64,000 nt of DNA, taken from positions 186,001-250,000 of the forward strand of contig DASQFN010000058.1 in the NCBI GenBank assembly GCA_035633115.1, written 5' to 3'. Both the position numbers and the translations under genes were made by a program. The stretch's first letter is position 1, and every line of letters starts with the position of its first letter. The notes below the pieces were generated by a model. It ran no database searches. It was not told the DNA's origin and saw only the letters and a program-made list of their open reading frames with translations. Below are positions 35,302-44,508 of this stretch, piece after piece. Source of the stretch: Gemmatimonadaceae bacterium (lineage in GTDB: Bacteria > Gemmatimonadota > Gemmatimonadetes > Gemmatimonadales > Gemmatimonadaceae).

Positions 35302-36711
35302 GTGCGACTACCTGTCCCCGCCGTAATCCTTGCCGCCACGCTGCTGGCCGCATGCGACAAGCTCGACCTGGAGGCGCCGGCACCGGCTGTTACGGCGGAC
35401 GTCGACACGCTCCCGGCGTTGCCGACGTCCACTCTCGACATTCCATTGACGTACGATCTCTCGCCCGTCGTTCAGGCCCTCGAGAACGCCGTGCCGAAGA
35501 AGTTCGGCAACCTCAACGAGCGACACGCGGTTCCCGGGCAGCCGCGAATGCGCGTTGCGTTCGAGGCCGTGCGGGACCCATTCAAGGTTTCGCTCGACGG
35601 GCAGGTCGCGCACCTCACAGCAGTGATTCATTACGCCGGCAGAGGGTGGTACAAGGCACCGGTTGTCCCCGAGGTCAGCGGCTCCTGTGGCGCGGAAGGC
35701 GTGAGACCGCGCGCGAGAATCCAGGTCACGTCGGCGCTCAGTCTCACCCAGGGGTGGAGGCTCCGCGGCAAGACGCGAATCGCCGGTGTCGAGCCGTACA
35801 GCAGCGCCAACAGGGATAAATGCCGGGTGACGGTCTTCAACATCAGTGTTACCGGCCGGGTGATTGAGGCGACGCGGAATCTTCTGAACGACAAGCGTGG
35901 GCTGGTCGACCAGAAGATCGCATCCATCGATATCCGGAGCCGTTTCGAAGGCTGGTGGCATCTGCTGCAACGCCCGATTCCGCTCACGGACAGCGTTTGG
36001 CTGTTGCTCAATCCGAGCGCGGTCCGCATGGGCGAGACCGTCGGCGTGAAGCGCACCCTCGTCACCGCGCTCGGATTCTCGGCATCCCCTCGCGTCGTTA
36101 CCGGCCGAAAGCCGCCAACGGTCGAGACTCCGCTTCCTCCGCTTTATCCAGCCGCAGTGGGAGACGGTCTTCACATCCTGATGGAGGGCGTCGTCGATTA
36201 CGCGCTCGCGACGCGCCTGCTGGAGAAGGGGCTTGTCGGCAAGATCGTCGAGGGGAAGGGACAGACGCTCGTTGTGAAGAACGTACGACTCTTCGGGATC
36301 GGAGGGGGACGGCTTGCCCTCGAGCTGGAGTTTGGCGGCACGGTTTCGGGCCGCATCTACTTCATCGGCACTCCGAAATACGATCCGGCGAGAAACGAGC
36401 TGTTCGTCCCCGATCTCGATTACGACGCAGGCTCGGCGAATCTTCTGGTGAGCGGCTTCGAATGGCTGAAGCACGACCAGGTTCGGGACTATTTTCGCTC
36501 GCACGCGAGGTGGTCGGTGGGCGACATAGTTCAGCAAGGGACGGACCAGCTCTCGAAGGGCCTCAACCGTGAGCTGGCGCCGGGAGTCAAGCTCTCAGCC
36601 GACGTGAAAAGGGTTCAGGCTCTTTCGGTGAACGCGCGACGCGACGCAATCCGCGTTCGCGCGCAGGCGGATGCCAACGCGCGACTCACAGTGAAACAGG
36701 ACACCAGGTGA
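35302..36711 (+). CDS. DUF4403 family lipoprotein
   Basis: 469 residues from GTG 35302. The lipoprotein signal is MRLPVPAVILAATLLAAC, with the lipidated Cys at residue 18. The body matches the layout of DUF4403: an opening TSTLDIPLTYDLSPVVQALEN, a WGY-like GGRL...ELEFGGTVSGRIYFIGTP strand region, and a C-terminal amphipathic part. DUF4403 proteins are thought to be tubular lipid- or hydrophobe-binding proteins at the outer membrane; this is known by fold analogy only. The gene overlaps the permease gene by 4 bp (GTGA). Confidence 0.75.
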   Translation: MRLPVPAVILAATLLAACDKLDLEAPAPAVTADVDTLPALPTSTLDIPLTYDLSPVVQALENAVPKKFGNLNERHAVPGQPRMRVAFEAVRDPFKVSLDGQVAHLTAVIHYAGRGWYKAPVVPEVSGSCGAEGVRPRARIQVTSALSLTQGWRLRGKTRIAGVEPYSSANRDKCRVTVFNISVTGRVIEATRNLLNDKRGLVDQKIASIDIRSRFEGWWHLLQRPIPLTDSVWLLLNPSAVRMGETVGVKRTLVTALGFSASPRVVTGRKPPTVETPLPPLYPAAVGDGLHILMEGVVDYALATRLLEKGLVGKIVEGKGQTLVVKNVRLFGIGGGRLALELEFGGTVSGRIYFIGTPKYDPARNELFVPDLDYDAGSANLLVSGFEWLKHDQVRDYFRSHARWSVGDIVQQGTDQLSKGLNRELAPGVKLSADVKRVQALSVNARRDAIRVRAQADANARLTVKQDTR

Positions 36712-38015
36712 AAGAAGAGGGACTGATCCGCGCCGTCGGATTCCGTGGTCTCACCGCCGGGATCATCAACTATACGATCGGGGCGGGAATCTTTGTGCTT
36801 CCGGCGCTGGTCGCTGCGACCGTCGGTGCCGCGGCTCCGATGGTATACGTCGTCTGCGCCGTTGCCATGGGGCTGATAGTTCTTTGCTTCGCAGACGCAG
36901 GAAGCCGCGTGTCGCTCTCCGGCGGAACCTATGCGTACGCCGAGGTTGCGTTCGGGCAGTACGTGGGGTTCATGGTGGCGGTGGGACTCTGGATGTCGAT
37001 GGTACTCGCCAGCGCTTCTGTGGCCATTGTCTTCATCGACTCACTCGGCCAGCTCGTCCCCGCGCTCCAGACGCCGGTGGCGCGCACTGCGGTACTTCTT
37101 CTTCTCTACGCGTCGCTTGCGTTCACCAACATCCGGGGCGTAAAGCTCAGCAGCGGACTCGTTCAGACCGTGACCGCCGGGAAGCTCATCCCGATTCTCG
37201 TTCTCGTGGGCTTCGGGTTGTTCGCAGTTCGCGGCGCCAACCTCGCCTGGCCGGGAATGCCAAGTGCAGGCGAAACCGCGCGCGCCACAGTCATCCTCAT
37301 TTTCGCCTTCATGGGTGTCGAGTCCGCGCTGACCCCAAGCGGGGAGGTGAGCAATCCAGCGCGAACCGTACCGAGATCGATCTTCGCGGCGCTGGCGATT
37401 GTGACCATCCTGTACATCGCGCTGCAGATCGTCACGCAGGGAATATTGGGCGCTGAGCTCGCGACCAACACGAAATCGCCGCTGGCGGCGGCGGCGAAGG
37501 TTGTGCTTGGCCGGGGTGGCGAGTTGCTCGTGTTGCTTGGAGCAGCCATCTCGACATTCGGTTACGTCGCGGGCGACATGCTGGCCGGGCCGCGCATGCC
37601 GTACGCACTCGGCCGCGATGGCCTTCTCCCTCGATTCTTTGGACTCGTCCACGATCGTTACCGCACGCCCCATGTGGCGATCGCTCTTCACGCAGCGATC
37701 TGTGCGCTGCTCGCGCTCACCGGAACGTTTGCGTCCCTGTCCGTTTTCGTGGTGTTGCTGACGCTCCTCGTATATCTCGCCTGCTGCCTGGCGACAATTC
37801 AGCTTCAGCGGCGCGATGTGCGCGCGGACGGAGCAGTTCCATTCAAGGTGCCTGGCGGGCCTGTGGTTCCAATTCTGGCGTCGGCCATCATCGTCTGGCT
37901 GATGAGCAGCTCTACTCTGCGGGAGTTCATGGCGTTGGCCGTGATGCTCGGAATCCTTACCGTAGTGTTCTTCGTCATGCGCCTTCAGCGGAGTCCGGCG
38001 CCGGCGCCGACTTGA
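36708..38015 (+). CDS. APC family amino acid permease
   Basis: 435 residues with about twelve hydrophobic segments. The start is GTG in a GTGA overlap with the DUF4403 gene. The helix-1 unwinding motif INYTIGAGIFVLPA is the substrate-binding signature of the APC superfamily, and GVESALTPSGEVSNPARTVPRS (split here across helix 6) matches the second conserved loop. It imports amino acids, fitting a cell that makes many peptidases. The exact substrate is not readable. Confidence 0.9.
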   Translation: MKEEGLIRAVGFRGLTAGIINYTIGAGIFVLPALVAATVGAAAPMVYVVCAVAMGLIVLCFADAGSRVSLSGGTYAYAEVAFGQYVGFMVAVGLWMSMVLASASVAIVFIDSLGQLVPALQTPVARTAVLLLLYASLAFTNIRGVKLSSGLVQTVTAGKLIPILVLVGFGLFAVRGANLAWPGMPSAGETARATVILIFAFMGVESALTPSGEVSNPARTVPRSIFAALAIVTILYIALQIVTQGILGAELATNTKSPLAAAAKVVLGRGGELLVLLGAAISTFGYVAGDMLAGPRMPYALGRDGLLPRFFGLVHDRYRTPHVAIALHAAICALLALTGTFASLSVFVVLLTLLVYLACCLATIQLQRRDVRADGAVPFKVPGGPVVPILASAIIVWLMSSSTLREFMALAVMLGILTVVFFVMRLQRSPAPAPT

Positions 38016-38037
38016 GACTGTTAACAGCACCGCACGT

Positions 38038-38077
38038 GCCGGTAGCTTGAGCTTTGCAGCGGGAGCTTTCTAGCTGA
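38038..38077 (-). repeat. 39-bp dispersed intergenic repeat, copy 2
   Basis: Reverse-complement copy of 4770-4808 with about five differences, in the gap between the permease and M14 genes. The shared core on this strand reads GCAGCGGGAGCTT. Confidence 0.7.
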
Positions 38078-38129
38078 AGGCGAACTTGACCGTTCGATTT
38101 CATATCCCTCCCAATAAACCGCACATCAC

Positions 38130-40973
38130 ATGAGACTGGTCCGCGTCATTCTTTCCGTCATTCCCTTTGTCAGCGCGCTTCCAGCGGCTCTCGCTCAGCA
38201 ACCCGTCGACAGCGCTTACACCGCGCGCATCCGCGAGCTCACCACGACCGATCGAGTCTGGAAATTCAACACCGATCTCGTGGAGTCCCTGCCGGCGTCG
38301 AGCACCGTCCCGTCGCCGCTCAAAGTTCTCGGGTACGTGCCGGGTACACTCGGACGTCTGTCATACGTCGCCGACATCAATCGGTATTTCCGGGCGATCG
38401 CCGCTGCATCGCCACGAACGAAACTGTTTTCGCTGGGGATGAGTGACGAGGGTCGCGAGATGATTCTGCTCGCGATCGCCGACGAGAGCACGATCGCCAA
38501 CCTCGAGACCTATCGCACGCAGCTGGCGCGTCTCGCCGACCCGCGCGGACTTAGCGCAGTGGAGAAAGCGCGACTCATCCGCGAAGCGAAGCCCATCTAC
38601 TGGCTGAGCGGGTCGATCCACTCGCCGGAGACGGGAAGCCCCGAGATGCTGATGGAGCTCGCCTATCGTCTTGCCGTCGACGAGTCGGACAACTCGCGCG
38701 CGATTCGCTCGAACGTCATCACGCTGATCACCCCGGTCACGGAAGTGGATGGTCGTGACCGCATGGTCGATTGGGACAAGCAGGGGCGCGCTCTCCAGCT
38801 CGGGCCCGGTTTCGCTCCGCTGATTTACTGGGGGAAATACACCGCGCACGACAACAACCGAGACGGAATGGTGCTGTCGCAGAAGCTCACACAGAACTTC
38901 ATGGCCGGCTTTCTCCACTGGAAGCCCGTGGTGGTGCACGATCTTCACGAATCCGTGCCATTTCTGTATACGAGCACCGGCACGGGTCCTTACAACGATG
39001 AGTACGACCCGATAGTCGTAAACGAATGGCATACGCTCGCTTATCAGGAGATCAACGAGCTCACTCGCCGGGGACTTCCAGGCATCTGGACACACGGCTT
39101 CTATGACGGGTGGGCGCCAAACTACACGCTTCTCGCAGTAGCCAATCTCCATAACTCGATCGGTCGCTTTTACGAGACGTATACGTCGTCAGGTGCCGGG
39201 TGCCGCCTGGTGCAGCTGCCCACAGCCGACACGACACGCCGATGGGATCGTTCCAATCCGCCGGTCAACGGCATCCGCTGGTGCATCCGGAACAACATCA
39301 ACTTCCAGCAATCCGGCTCGCTCATCGCATTGCGGTACGTTGCCGATCATCGCGAGACATTCCTCACGAACTACGTCGCGAAAGCCGAGCGCATGATCGC
39401 CCGCGGGCGCAATTCCGCGCCGCATGCGTTTGTTATTCCCCGGAACCAGCGACACGCGGCCGAAGCGGCAGACATGGTCAATCTTTTCCGCGCGCAGGGA
39501 GCGGAGGTCCATGTCGCGACTGCTGACATGGCGCTGAAGGCCGCGCCGGAGAAGACTCCGGCAACGGACACTCTCCGCCGCGCCACTGATACCATCACGC
39601 GAGCCGGCGACAGTGTCACGCGTCCGACTCGAACTCCCGCCAGATCGACGCCGGTGATGGTTCGCACCGGCGACTGGATCGTTCGCCTCGATCAACCTTA
39701 CTCAGCCACGGTCAGGACGTTGCTGGCGATCCAGAAATTCAAGGCCGACGATCCGCCTCCTTACGACGACACGGGCTGGACTATGGATGCACTTCGGCAC
39801 GTGGAGACGATAAAGGTTACAGACTCGACGATCTTCACCCGGCCCATGCAGCTCATTACCCAGAACGCGACGGTGGCGGGGAGTACGGTGGGCACCGGCA
39901 CGACGCTCATCGTCAAGCACCTCGGTGACTGGCGGTCAGCGGTGCTTCCCTGGAAGCTTCGCGGCGGGCGCGCGAGTGCGGCTGCGGCGACATTCACCGT
40001 CGGTGGTACGACGTATCCGGCCGGCACATTCATCATCGAGAATACGTCGTCACAAGCGCGGGACCTGGTGAGCGCGCTGGGGCTCAATGCTGTAGCAGTC
40101 TCGAGTGTGCCCTCGGTCAGAAAGCACCTTATCAACGTTCCCCGAACTGCCCTTCTGCATTCGTGGATCGAAACGCAGAACGAGGGATGGATTCGGTTCG
40201 CGTTCGACCAGATGGGCATACCATATACATATATCTCCGACCAGGACCTCAGGCGGGCCGGCACCCTGGACCGCTTCGATGTTGTCGTCTTCCCTCACGT
40301 GAGCGGAGCGGTGACGACGCTGCTCAATGGGCGTCCCATGGTTGGGCCGCCGATTCCCTGGAAAAAGACGGCGGCCACTCCGAACCTCGGGAAGTGGGAC
40401 GAGACGGATGACATACGCGCCGGCATGGGACTCGAGGGTCTGGCCACGCTCAGGAGATTCGTCGAGCGTGGCGGCCTGCTGCTCGCGAGCGGGAATACCA
40501 GCCGGCTGCCCGTTGAGATGGGATTCAACACCAGCGTCACTCTCGCAACAACGCCTCGGCTCAACGCACGGGGTGCAATCTTCCGCGCGCAGCCGGTGGC
40601 AAAGGCGAGTCCGGTTCTTTACGGGTACGAAGGCAGCTCGTTCCCCGTGTACTTCAATCAGGCGCCGCTCTTCACGGTTGCCGCCAGGGACACGATCGTG
40701 GTGGAAGGCAGGAGCCCGGCGATCGATGCACAGCGAGAGAGAATGAGGGCGAAGGTAATCCTCAAGTTCCACGAGAAGGTGGACTCGCTTCTCGTGTCAG
40801 GCCTGCTTGCGAACGGGGATGAGCTGAACAATAAACCCGCGGTGGTGGATGCCCCCGTGGGGAAGGGTCACGTGATCTTGTTCAGCATCCGCCCGCTTTG
40901 GCGGTGGGAGTCTCAAGGCTCCTTCGCTTTGGCGCTGAACGCGATTGCAAATTGGAATCACCTCGACTTTTAG
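38130..40973 (+). CDS. M14 family zinc carboxypeptidase, large secreted form
   Basis: 947 residues with a signal peptide (residues 1-20, ending ALAQ). The M14 zinc motif HxxE is H164-S-P-E167 in GSIHSPETGSPEM, with a further ligand expected in VVHDLHESVPFLYTSTG. The N-terminal 400 residues are the peptidase. The remainder contains a Thr/Pro-rich linker (about 480-500) and a C-terminal glutamine-amidotransferase-like fold with VVFPHVSGA and FVERGGLLLASGNTSR, an arrangement seen in other large M14 proteins. It likely trims C-termini of extracellular or periplasmic peptides. Confidence 0.9.
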   Translation: MRLVRVILSVIPFVSALPAALAQQPVDSAYTARIRELTTTDRVWKFNTDLVESLPASSTVPSPLKVLGYVPGTLGRLSYVADINRYFRAIAAASPRTKLFSLGMSDEGREMILLAIADESTIANLETYRTQLARLADPRGLSAVEKARLIREAKPIYWLSGSIHSPETGSPEMLMELAYRLAVDESDNSRAIRSNVITLITPVTEVDGRDRMVDWDKQGRALQLGPGFAPLIYWGKYTAHDNNRDGMVLSQKLTQNFMAGFLHWKPVVVHDLHESVPFLYTSTGTGPYNDEYDPIVVNEWHTLAYQEINELTRRGLPGIWTHGFYDGWAPNYTLLAVANLHNSIGRFYETYTSSGAGCRLVQLPTADTTRRWDRSNPPVNGIRWCIRNNINFQQSGSLIALRYVADHRETFLTNYVAKAERMIARGRNSAPHAFVIPRNQRHAAEAADMVNLFRAQGAEVHVATADMALKAAPEKTPATDTLRRATDTITRAGDSVTRPTRTPARSTPVMVRTGDWIVRLDQPYSATVRTLLAIQKFKADDPPPYDDTGWTMDALRHVETIKVTDSTIFTRPMQLITQNATVAGSTVGTGTTLIVKHLGDWRSAVLPWKLRGGRASAAAATFTVGGTTYPAGTFIIENTSSQARDLVSALGLNAVAVSSVPSVRKHLINVPRTALLHSWIETQNEGWIRFAFDQMGIPYTYISDQDLRRAGTLDRFDVVVFPHVSGAVTTLLNGRPMVGPPIPWKKTAATPNLGKWDETDDIRAGMGLEGLATLRRFVERGGLLLASGNTSRLPVEMGFNTSVTLATTPRLNARGAIFRAQPVAKASPVLYGYEGSSFPVYFNQAPLFTVAARDTIVVEGRSPAIDAQRERMRAKVILKFHEKVDSLLVSGLLANGDELNNKPAVVDAPVGKGHVILFSIRPLWRWESQGSFALALNAIANWNHLDF

Positions 40974-40996
40974 GGTTTTATTGCGCCTCGGGCGCC

Positions 40997-41140
40997 TGTG
41001 AGGGGGTCAGCCGCATCCGCTAACAACTGCGCACTCTACGGAGCCCGACTCTCCGCTGCGGCTCCCTCCTGGAGCCGCGGCTTCGAAAGCCGTCGGTCTC
41101 CTCGGTGCTTGTGTACGCTCCGCGGGCGAACCCCCTCACA
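40997..41140. repeat. Nested inverted repeats in a 510-bp gene-free stretch
   Basis: The outer arms TGTGAGGGGGT (40997-41007) and ACCCCCTCACA (41130-41140) are perfect 11-bp complements. Inside them is an 8-bp perfect hairpin, GCGGCTCC/GGAGCCGC (41058-41065 with 41071-41078). No coding sequence is credible between 40974 and 41483. Confidence 0.75.
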
Positions 41141-41337
41141 ACCGCCCTCCCGGCATGCCTCCCGAAGCAGGCGTGTCGCTATTCTCCCGCGCGTTAGCGA
41201 CTTCACGGGGAGCTTGCGTCACCGCGGCCGCGGCGGGACGGAGGCTGAAACGCTCTCGGAGCCCTAACCCACGGGGCCGAGCAATTTCGCAGAGGAGAGG
41301 GGCGCACCCGGGCATTGGAGTGTTGGCAGACGGGGGC

Positions 41338-41400
41338 GCTGGGGGCATTCCGCTGACGCAGCGTGCGCAGTGCTAGCGGAGTCAGGGGAATGCCGCCAGC
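41338..41400. repeat. Inverted repeat upstream of the sigma-factor gene
   Basis: Arms 41338-41356 and 41382-41400 pair over 19 bp with two mismatches, around a loop of 25 bp. It sits about 80 bp before the ECF sigma-factor start. Confidence 0.7.
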
Positions 41401-41447
41401 GGCCCAGGCGCACGGATGCTGACTAGTCCGCAGTCGAGCCCTCGACA

Positions 41448-41474
41448 GAACCAAATTGCGGCTTACCGTGTCTA
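41448..41474 (+). promoter_or_regulatory. Possible ECF-type autoregulated promoter
   Basis: GAACC (41448-41452), a 14-base spacer, then CGTGTCTA (41467-41474) resembles the -35 AAC and -10 CGT elements recognised by many ECF sigma factors. Transcription would start only a few bases before ATG 41484. This is weak evidence without comparison. Confidence 0.35.
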
Positions 41475-41483
41475 CAGGGGCAA

Positions 41484-42065
41484 ATGACGGCGCTTCGAAT
41501 CACCGATGAGAGCCGAGGCCGGGTGGACGAACGACAACTGATCGCGCGCGTGATTGCAGGCGAAAGCCGGGCACAGCGCGAGTTGTACGAGAGCCATGTG
41601 GACCGCGTGTATCGTCTCGCCTACCGCCTGGCTGGCGAAGACGAGCTTGCCCGCGACTTCACTCAGCTAACGTTCATCCGCGCATTTGAGCGAATTGCCG
41701 AGTTCAGGCACGACTCGTCGTTCGCGACGTGGCTTCACTCGATAGGCGTTTCCGTCGCGCTCAACGGGCTTCGCACCGTCAAGAAAATGCGCGCGCGGAA
41801 CGTCCCGATCGAAGAGGCCCACGGCCTTGGCACCGCGGGGCGTGAGGCCGATCCCGATCTGAAAACGCGGCTCAAGGCGGCCGTTGACTCGCTGAGCGAA
41901 AAGTACCGAACGGTTTTCCTGATGCATGATGTCGAAGGATTCACACACGACGAAATCGGAGCGGCACTCGGCATTCCCGCCGGGACTTCGAAGACACGTC
42001 TCTTTCAGGGGCGCGCAAAGCTTCGCGAACAGCTCGCCGATTTCCGAGAGGAGTGGGTTTCATGA
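41484..42065 (+). CDS. RNA polymerase sigma factor, ECF (sigma-70) family
   Basis: 193 residues. Region 2 runs from RELYESHVDRVYRLAYRLAG through ARDFTQLTFIRAFERI (core binding, -10 recognition). Region 4 is LSEKYRTVFLMHDVEGFTHDEIGAALGI (split here) with TSKTRLFQGRAKLREQL as the recognition helix. There is no region 3. A GTG at 41523 could also serve as start. It overlaps the following membrane protein by 4 bp (ATGA), the usual arrangement for a sigma factor and its anti-sigma factor, so it is likely held inactive until an envelope signal arrives. Confidence 0.93.
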   Translation: MTALRITDESRGRVDERQLIARVIAGESRAQRELYESHVDRVYRLAYRLAGEDELARDFTQLTFIRAFERIAEFRHDSSFATWLHSIGVSVALNGLRTVKKMRARNVPIEEAHGLGTAGREADPDLKTRLKAAVDSLSEKYRTVFLMHDVEGFTHDEIGAALGIPAGTSKTRLFQGRAKLREQLADFREEWVS

Positions 42066-42973
42066 TGAGTAACGACAACCGATTTGACGAGCTGCTCCAG
42101 AAAGCGGCGCAGCAGTACAACCAGCCACCAGCAGTCGTCCCTCGTGACGAGATGTGGGCGGCGATCGAGAAGGCGCAAGCCGAGCGGGCCGTGCGCCCGA
42201 TGCGGATTGTCGCTTCTCCGACGCATCGTCCGCTCGCGCGTTACAGCTGGATCGGCGCCGTGGCTGCAGCAGTGCTGCTCGTTGCGACCGGTGTTGGAAT
42301 TGGCCGGTGGTCGATGGAGAGCGGTGCGCCTGCTGAATCCGTCAAAAAAACTGTTGCACCGGCACCCGCTGACGTTGCCCGAATCGACACCGATCCGGCG
42401 CCCGAGTTCGCATCGACGCCCGAGATCGAGTCGGCGCCCGAAATCGAATCGGCTCGCGAGACTTCACCTGCGCGAACGGCCCAGACTCGGGTCGCGGGCG
42501 TCACTCCTCGGGCCGGATCGGAAACGGTTCGGAGCAGCACCACGACCCGGAGAGGCGCAGGCACGACGCTTCGCTCCGATGATCTCCCGCCCGGATCGGG
42601 CTATGGCTCCGTTGGATCCGTTCGGCCGGAAGGCCCCTATCAGGTGGCCGCCAATCGTCACCTCGCGAATGCTGAAGCGCTGCTGACGGCGTTCAGAACC
42701 GATTCGCGCGATGCAAGGATGGACGCGCAGCTGTCTACCTGGGCGCGTGACCTGCTGTCGAACACCCGTCTGCTGCTGGATTCACCGGCGGCCGACGATC
42801 CGCAGCGCGCCAGACTGCTCGGCGATCTCGAGCTCGTGCTGGCGCAGATAGTTCAGCTCTCGCCGGGTGCTGCGGCGCAGGACCGCGAGCTGATTGAAGG
42901 AAGCATTCAGAGTGGACAGGTAATGACACGCTTGCGCACCGCGATTCCCGCGGGGCCAACGAGAGGACTATAG
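42062..42973 (+). CDS. Putative anti-sigma factor, single-pass membrane protein
   Basis: 303 residues from ATG 42062 in an ATGA overlap. A cytoplasmic N-terminus of about 60 residues (FDELLQKAAQQYNQPP...) precedes one membrane helix, SWIGAVAAAVLLVATGVGIG. An extracytoplasmic Pro/Glu/Ala linker follows, with a PEIESAPEIESA repeat, and then a helical C-terminal domain (about 200-295). The zinc-finger HxxxCxxC motif of common anti-sigma factors is absent; the chain has no cysteine. The role is inferred from position and topology. Confidence 0.65.
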   Translation: MMSNDNRFDELLQKAAQQYNQPPAVVPRDEMWAAIEKAQAERAVRPMRIVASPTHRPLARYSWIGAVAAAVLLVATGVGIGRWSMESGAPAESVKKTVAPAPADVARIDTDPAPEFASTPEIESAPEIESARETSPARTAQTRVAGVTPRAGSETVRSSTTTRRGAGTTLRSDDLPPGSGYGSVGSVRPEGPYQVAANRHLANAEALLTAFRTDSRDARMDAQLSTWARDLLSNTRLLLDSPAADDPQRARLLGDLELVLAQIVQLSPGAAAQDRELIEGSIQSGQVMTRLRTAIPAGPTRGL

Positions 42974-42979
42974 GGAGAG

Positions 42980-44497
42980 ATGATGAAGACAGCATTCATG
43001 GTCGTCACCGCGGCGTTTTTCATGAGCGGCGCGGGGAAGACTACCGACAAGGCTGCTCCACGCGGCGAGAAGCCCGGCCGCGATGCTGCGGCGGCAAAGG
43101 CTACGTCGCTTTCGGTGATGGCGCCGGCACCGTGGGCAGCGAAGGATCCGGCTGACTCGCTTTACCGTGAGGCTCGTGCCGCGCTCGGGAAAGGCGACTA
43201 TAAGAAGGCCGCCGAAATATTCAGGCGGATCTACGCGCAGTACCCGCAATCCGCGTATGCGGGCGAGTCGCTGTACTATCTCGCGTTTTCGGAGTATCGC
43301 ATCGGCGGCTCAGAGCGACTGCACAGCGCGCTGAATTCGCTGTCGCTGATCGAGAGCCGGTACCCGGATCTCTCCAGGCGAAGCGACGCCAAGGCGCTGC
43401 GCACGCGCGTTTGTGGCGAGCTTGCCCGGCAGGGAGACGAGGCCTGCGCTGCCGAAGTTGCGAGGGCTGTGACCAGCGCGGTGTCGGGAGCAGTCAGCTC
43501 GGCGATCTCGAGCGCGGTCAGTGGCGCGGTTGCGGGAGCTGTGTCAGGCGCCGTGGCTGGTGCAGTCGCAGGCGCAGCAAACGCGGAGGCTATTCGCGCG
43601 GCTCGACGGGGTTGCCCGTCCGCGGACGACGACGATGACGAGCGCGTTGCGGCGCTCAACGCGCTGATTCAGATGGATGCGGAGCGCGCTATGCCGATCC
43701 TGAAGAAGGTTCTGGAGCGTCGCGATGCATGCTCGGTAGGGTTGCGCAGGAAGGCAGTATTCCTGGTGTCGCAGAATCGAACGCCGGAGACAGCGGACAT
43801 CCTTCTCGGAATCGCGCGCAACGATCCCGATCAGGAAGTGCGGGAGCAGGCGGTGTTCTGGCTCTCGCAGGTTCCTGATGAACGTGCAGTGACGATGCTT
43901 CAGGAGATTCTGGGCTCGTCGAGCAACGACGAGCTGAAGGACAAGGCTCTTTTCGCCCTGTCGCAGCACAGAAGCGCGAATGCCGCCAAGTTCCTCCGCG
44001 ACTTTGCGCTCCGCGAGAACGCGTCGGACGAGCTGCGCGGCAAGGCAATCTTCTGGCTCGGCCAGCGCCGGTCTTCGGAGAATGTCGAATTCCTCCGCTC
44101 GCTCTACCCCCGTGTCCGAAGCGACGAGGTGAAGGAAAAGATTCTGTTCTCGCTCTCGCAGCAGCGCGGAGTGGGCAACGACCAGTGGCTGCTGGACGTC
44201 GCCCGCAACACGAGAGAGAGCATCGAGCTCAGGAAGAAGGCGCTGTTCTGGGCCGGTCAGGGTGCGGCTTCGGCCGATCAGCTCATCGGTCTCTACTCGA
44301 GCCTTCCAGACTCCGAGATGCGCGAGCAGTTGATCTTCGTCTACTCGCAGCGCAAGGATTCGAAGATGGTCGACAAGCTGCTCGATATTGCGAAGAACGA
44401 CCGCGATCCGGAGCTGCGCAAGAAGGCGATCTTCTGGCTCGGCCAGTCGCACGATCCGCGCGTGCAGCAGTTCCTGCTCGATCTGATCAACCGCTGA
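42980..44497 (+). CDS. Exported TPR and HEAT-repeat protein of the sigma-factor operon
   Basis: 505 residues from ATG 42980, preceded by TAGGGAGAG. A short signal-like N-terminus (residues 3-18) leads to a TPR-like segment at about 58-130 (SLYREARAALGKGDYKKAAEIF). Residues 163-202 are ten tandem A-V/I-x-x tetrapeptides. From about 225 to the end there are eight or nine HEAT-like repeats of about 31 residues, each with a near-constant core such as VREQAVFWLSQ, LKDKALFALSQ or LRKKAIFWLGQ. HEAT solenoids bind proteins or peptides; no enzyme motif is present. It follows the anti-sigma gene after 6 bp and precedes a related gene after 11 bp. Confidence 0.8.
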   Translation: MMKTAFMVVTAAFFMSGAGKTTDKAAPRGEKPGRDAAAAKATSLSVMAPAPWAAKDPADSLYREARAALGKGDYKKAAEIFRRIYAQYPQSAYAGESLYYLAFSEYRIGGSERLHSALNSLSLIESRYPDLSRRSDAKALRTRVCGELARQGDEACAAEVARAVTSAVSGAVSSAISSAVSGAVAGAVSGAVAGAVAGAANAEAIRAARRGCPSADDDDDERVAALNALIQMDAERAMPILKKVLERRDACSVGLRRKAVFLVSQNRTPETADILLGIARNDPDQEVREQAVFWLSQVPDERAVTMLQEILGSSSNDELKDKALFALSQHRSANAAKFLRDFALRENASDELRGKAIFWLGQRRSSENVEFLRSLYPRVRSDEVKEKILFSLSQQRGVGNDQWLLDVARNTRESIELRKKALFWAGQGAASADQLIGLYSSLPDSEMREQLIFVYSQRKDSKMVDKLLDIAKNDRDPELRKKAIFWLGQSHDPRVQQFLLDLINR

Positions 44498-44508
44498 GGG
44501 ACTAAACG

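Noticed and set aside
35308-36537. 409-residue minus-strand open frame opposite the DUF4403 gene
   Set aside because: The opposite strand has a lipoprotein signal, sensible overlaps and family-like features; this one has none.
37041-38030. 329-residue minus-strand open frame opposite the permease
   Set aside because: The permease has clear membrane helices and motifs; the antisense frame is charged, low complexity and unsupported.
43466-43585. CRISPR-like or satellite DNA repeat
   Set aside because: The periodicity is at the protein level (tetrapeptides), codons vary, and it lies within a continuous reading frame.
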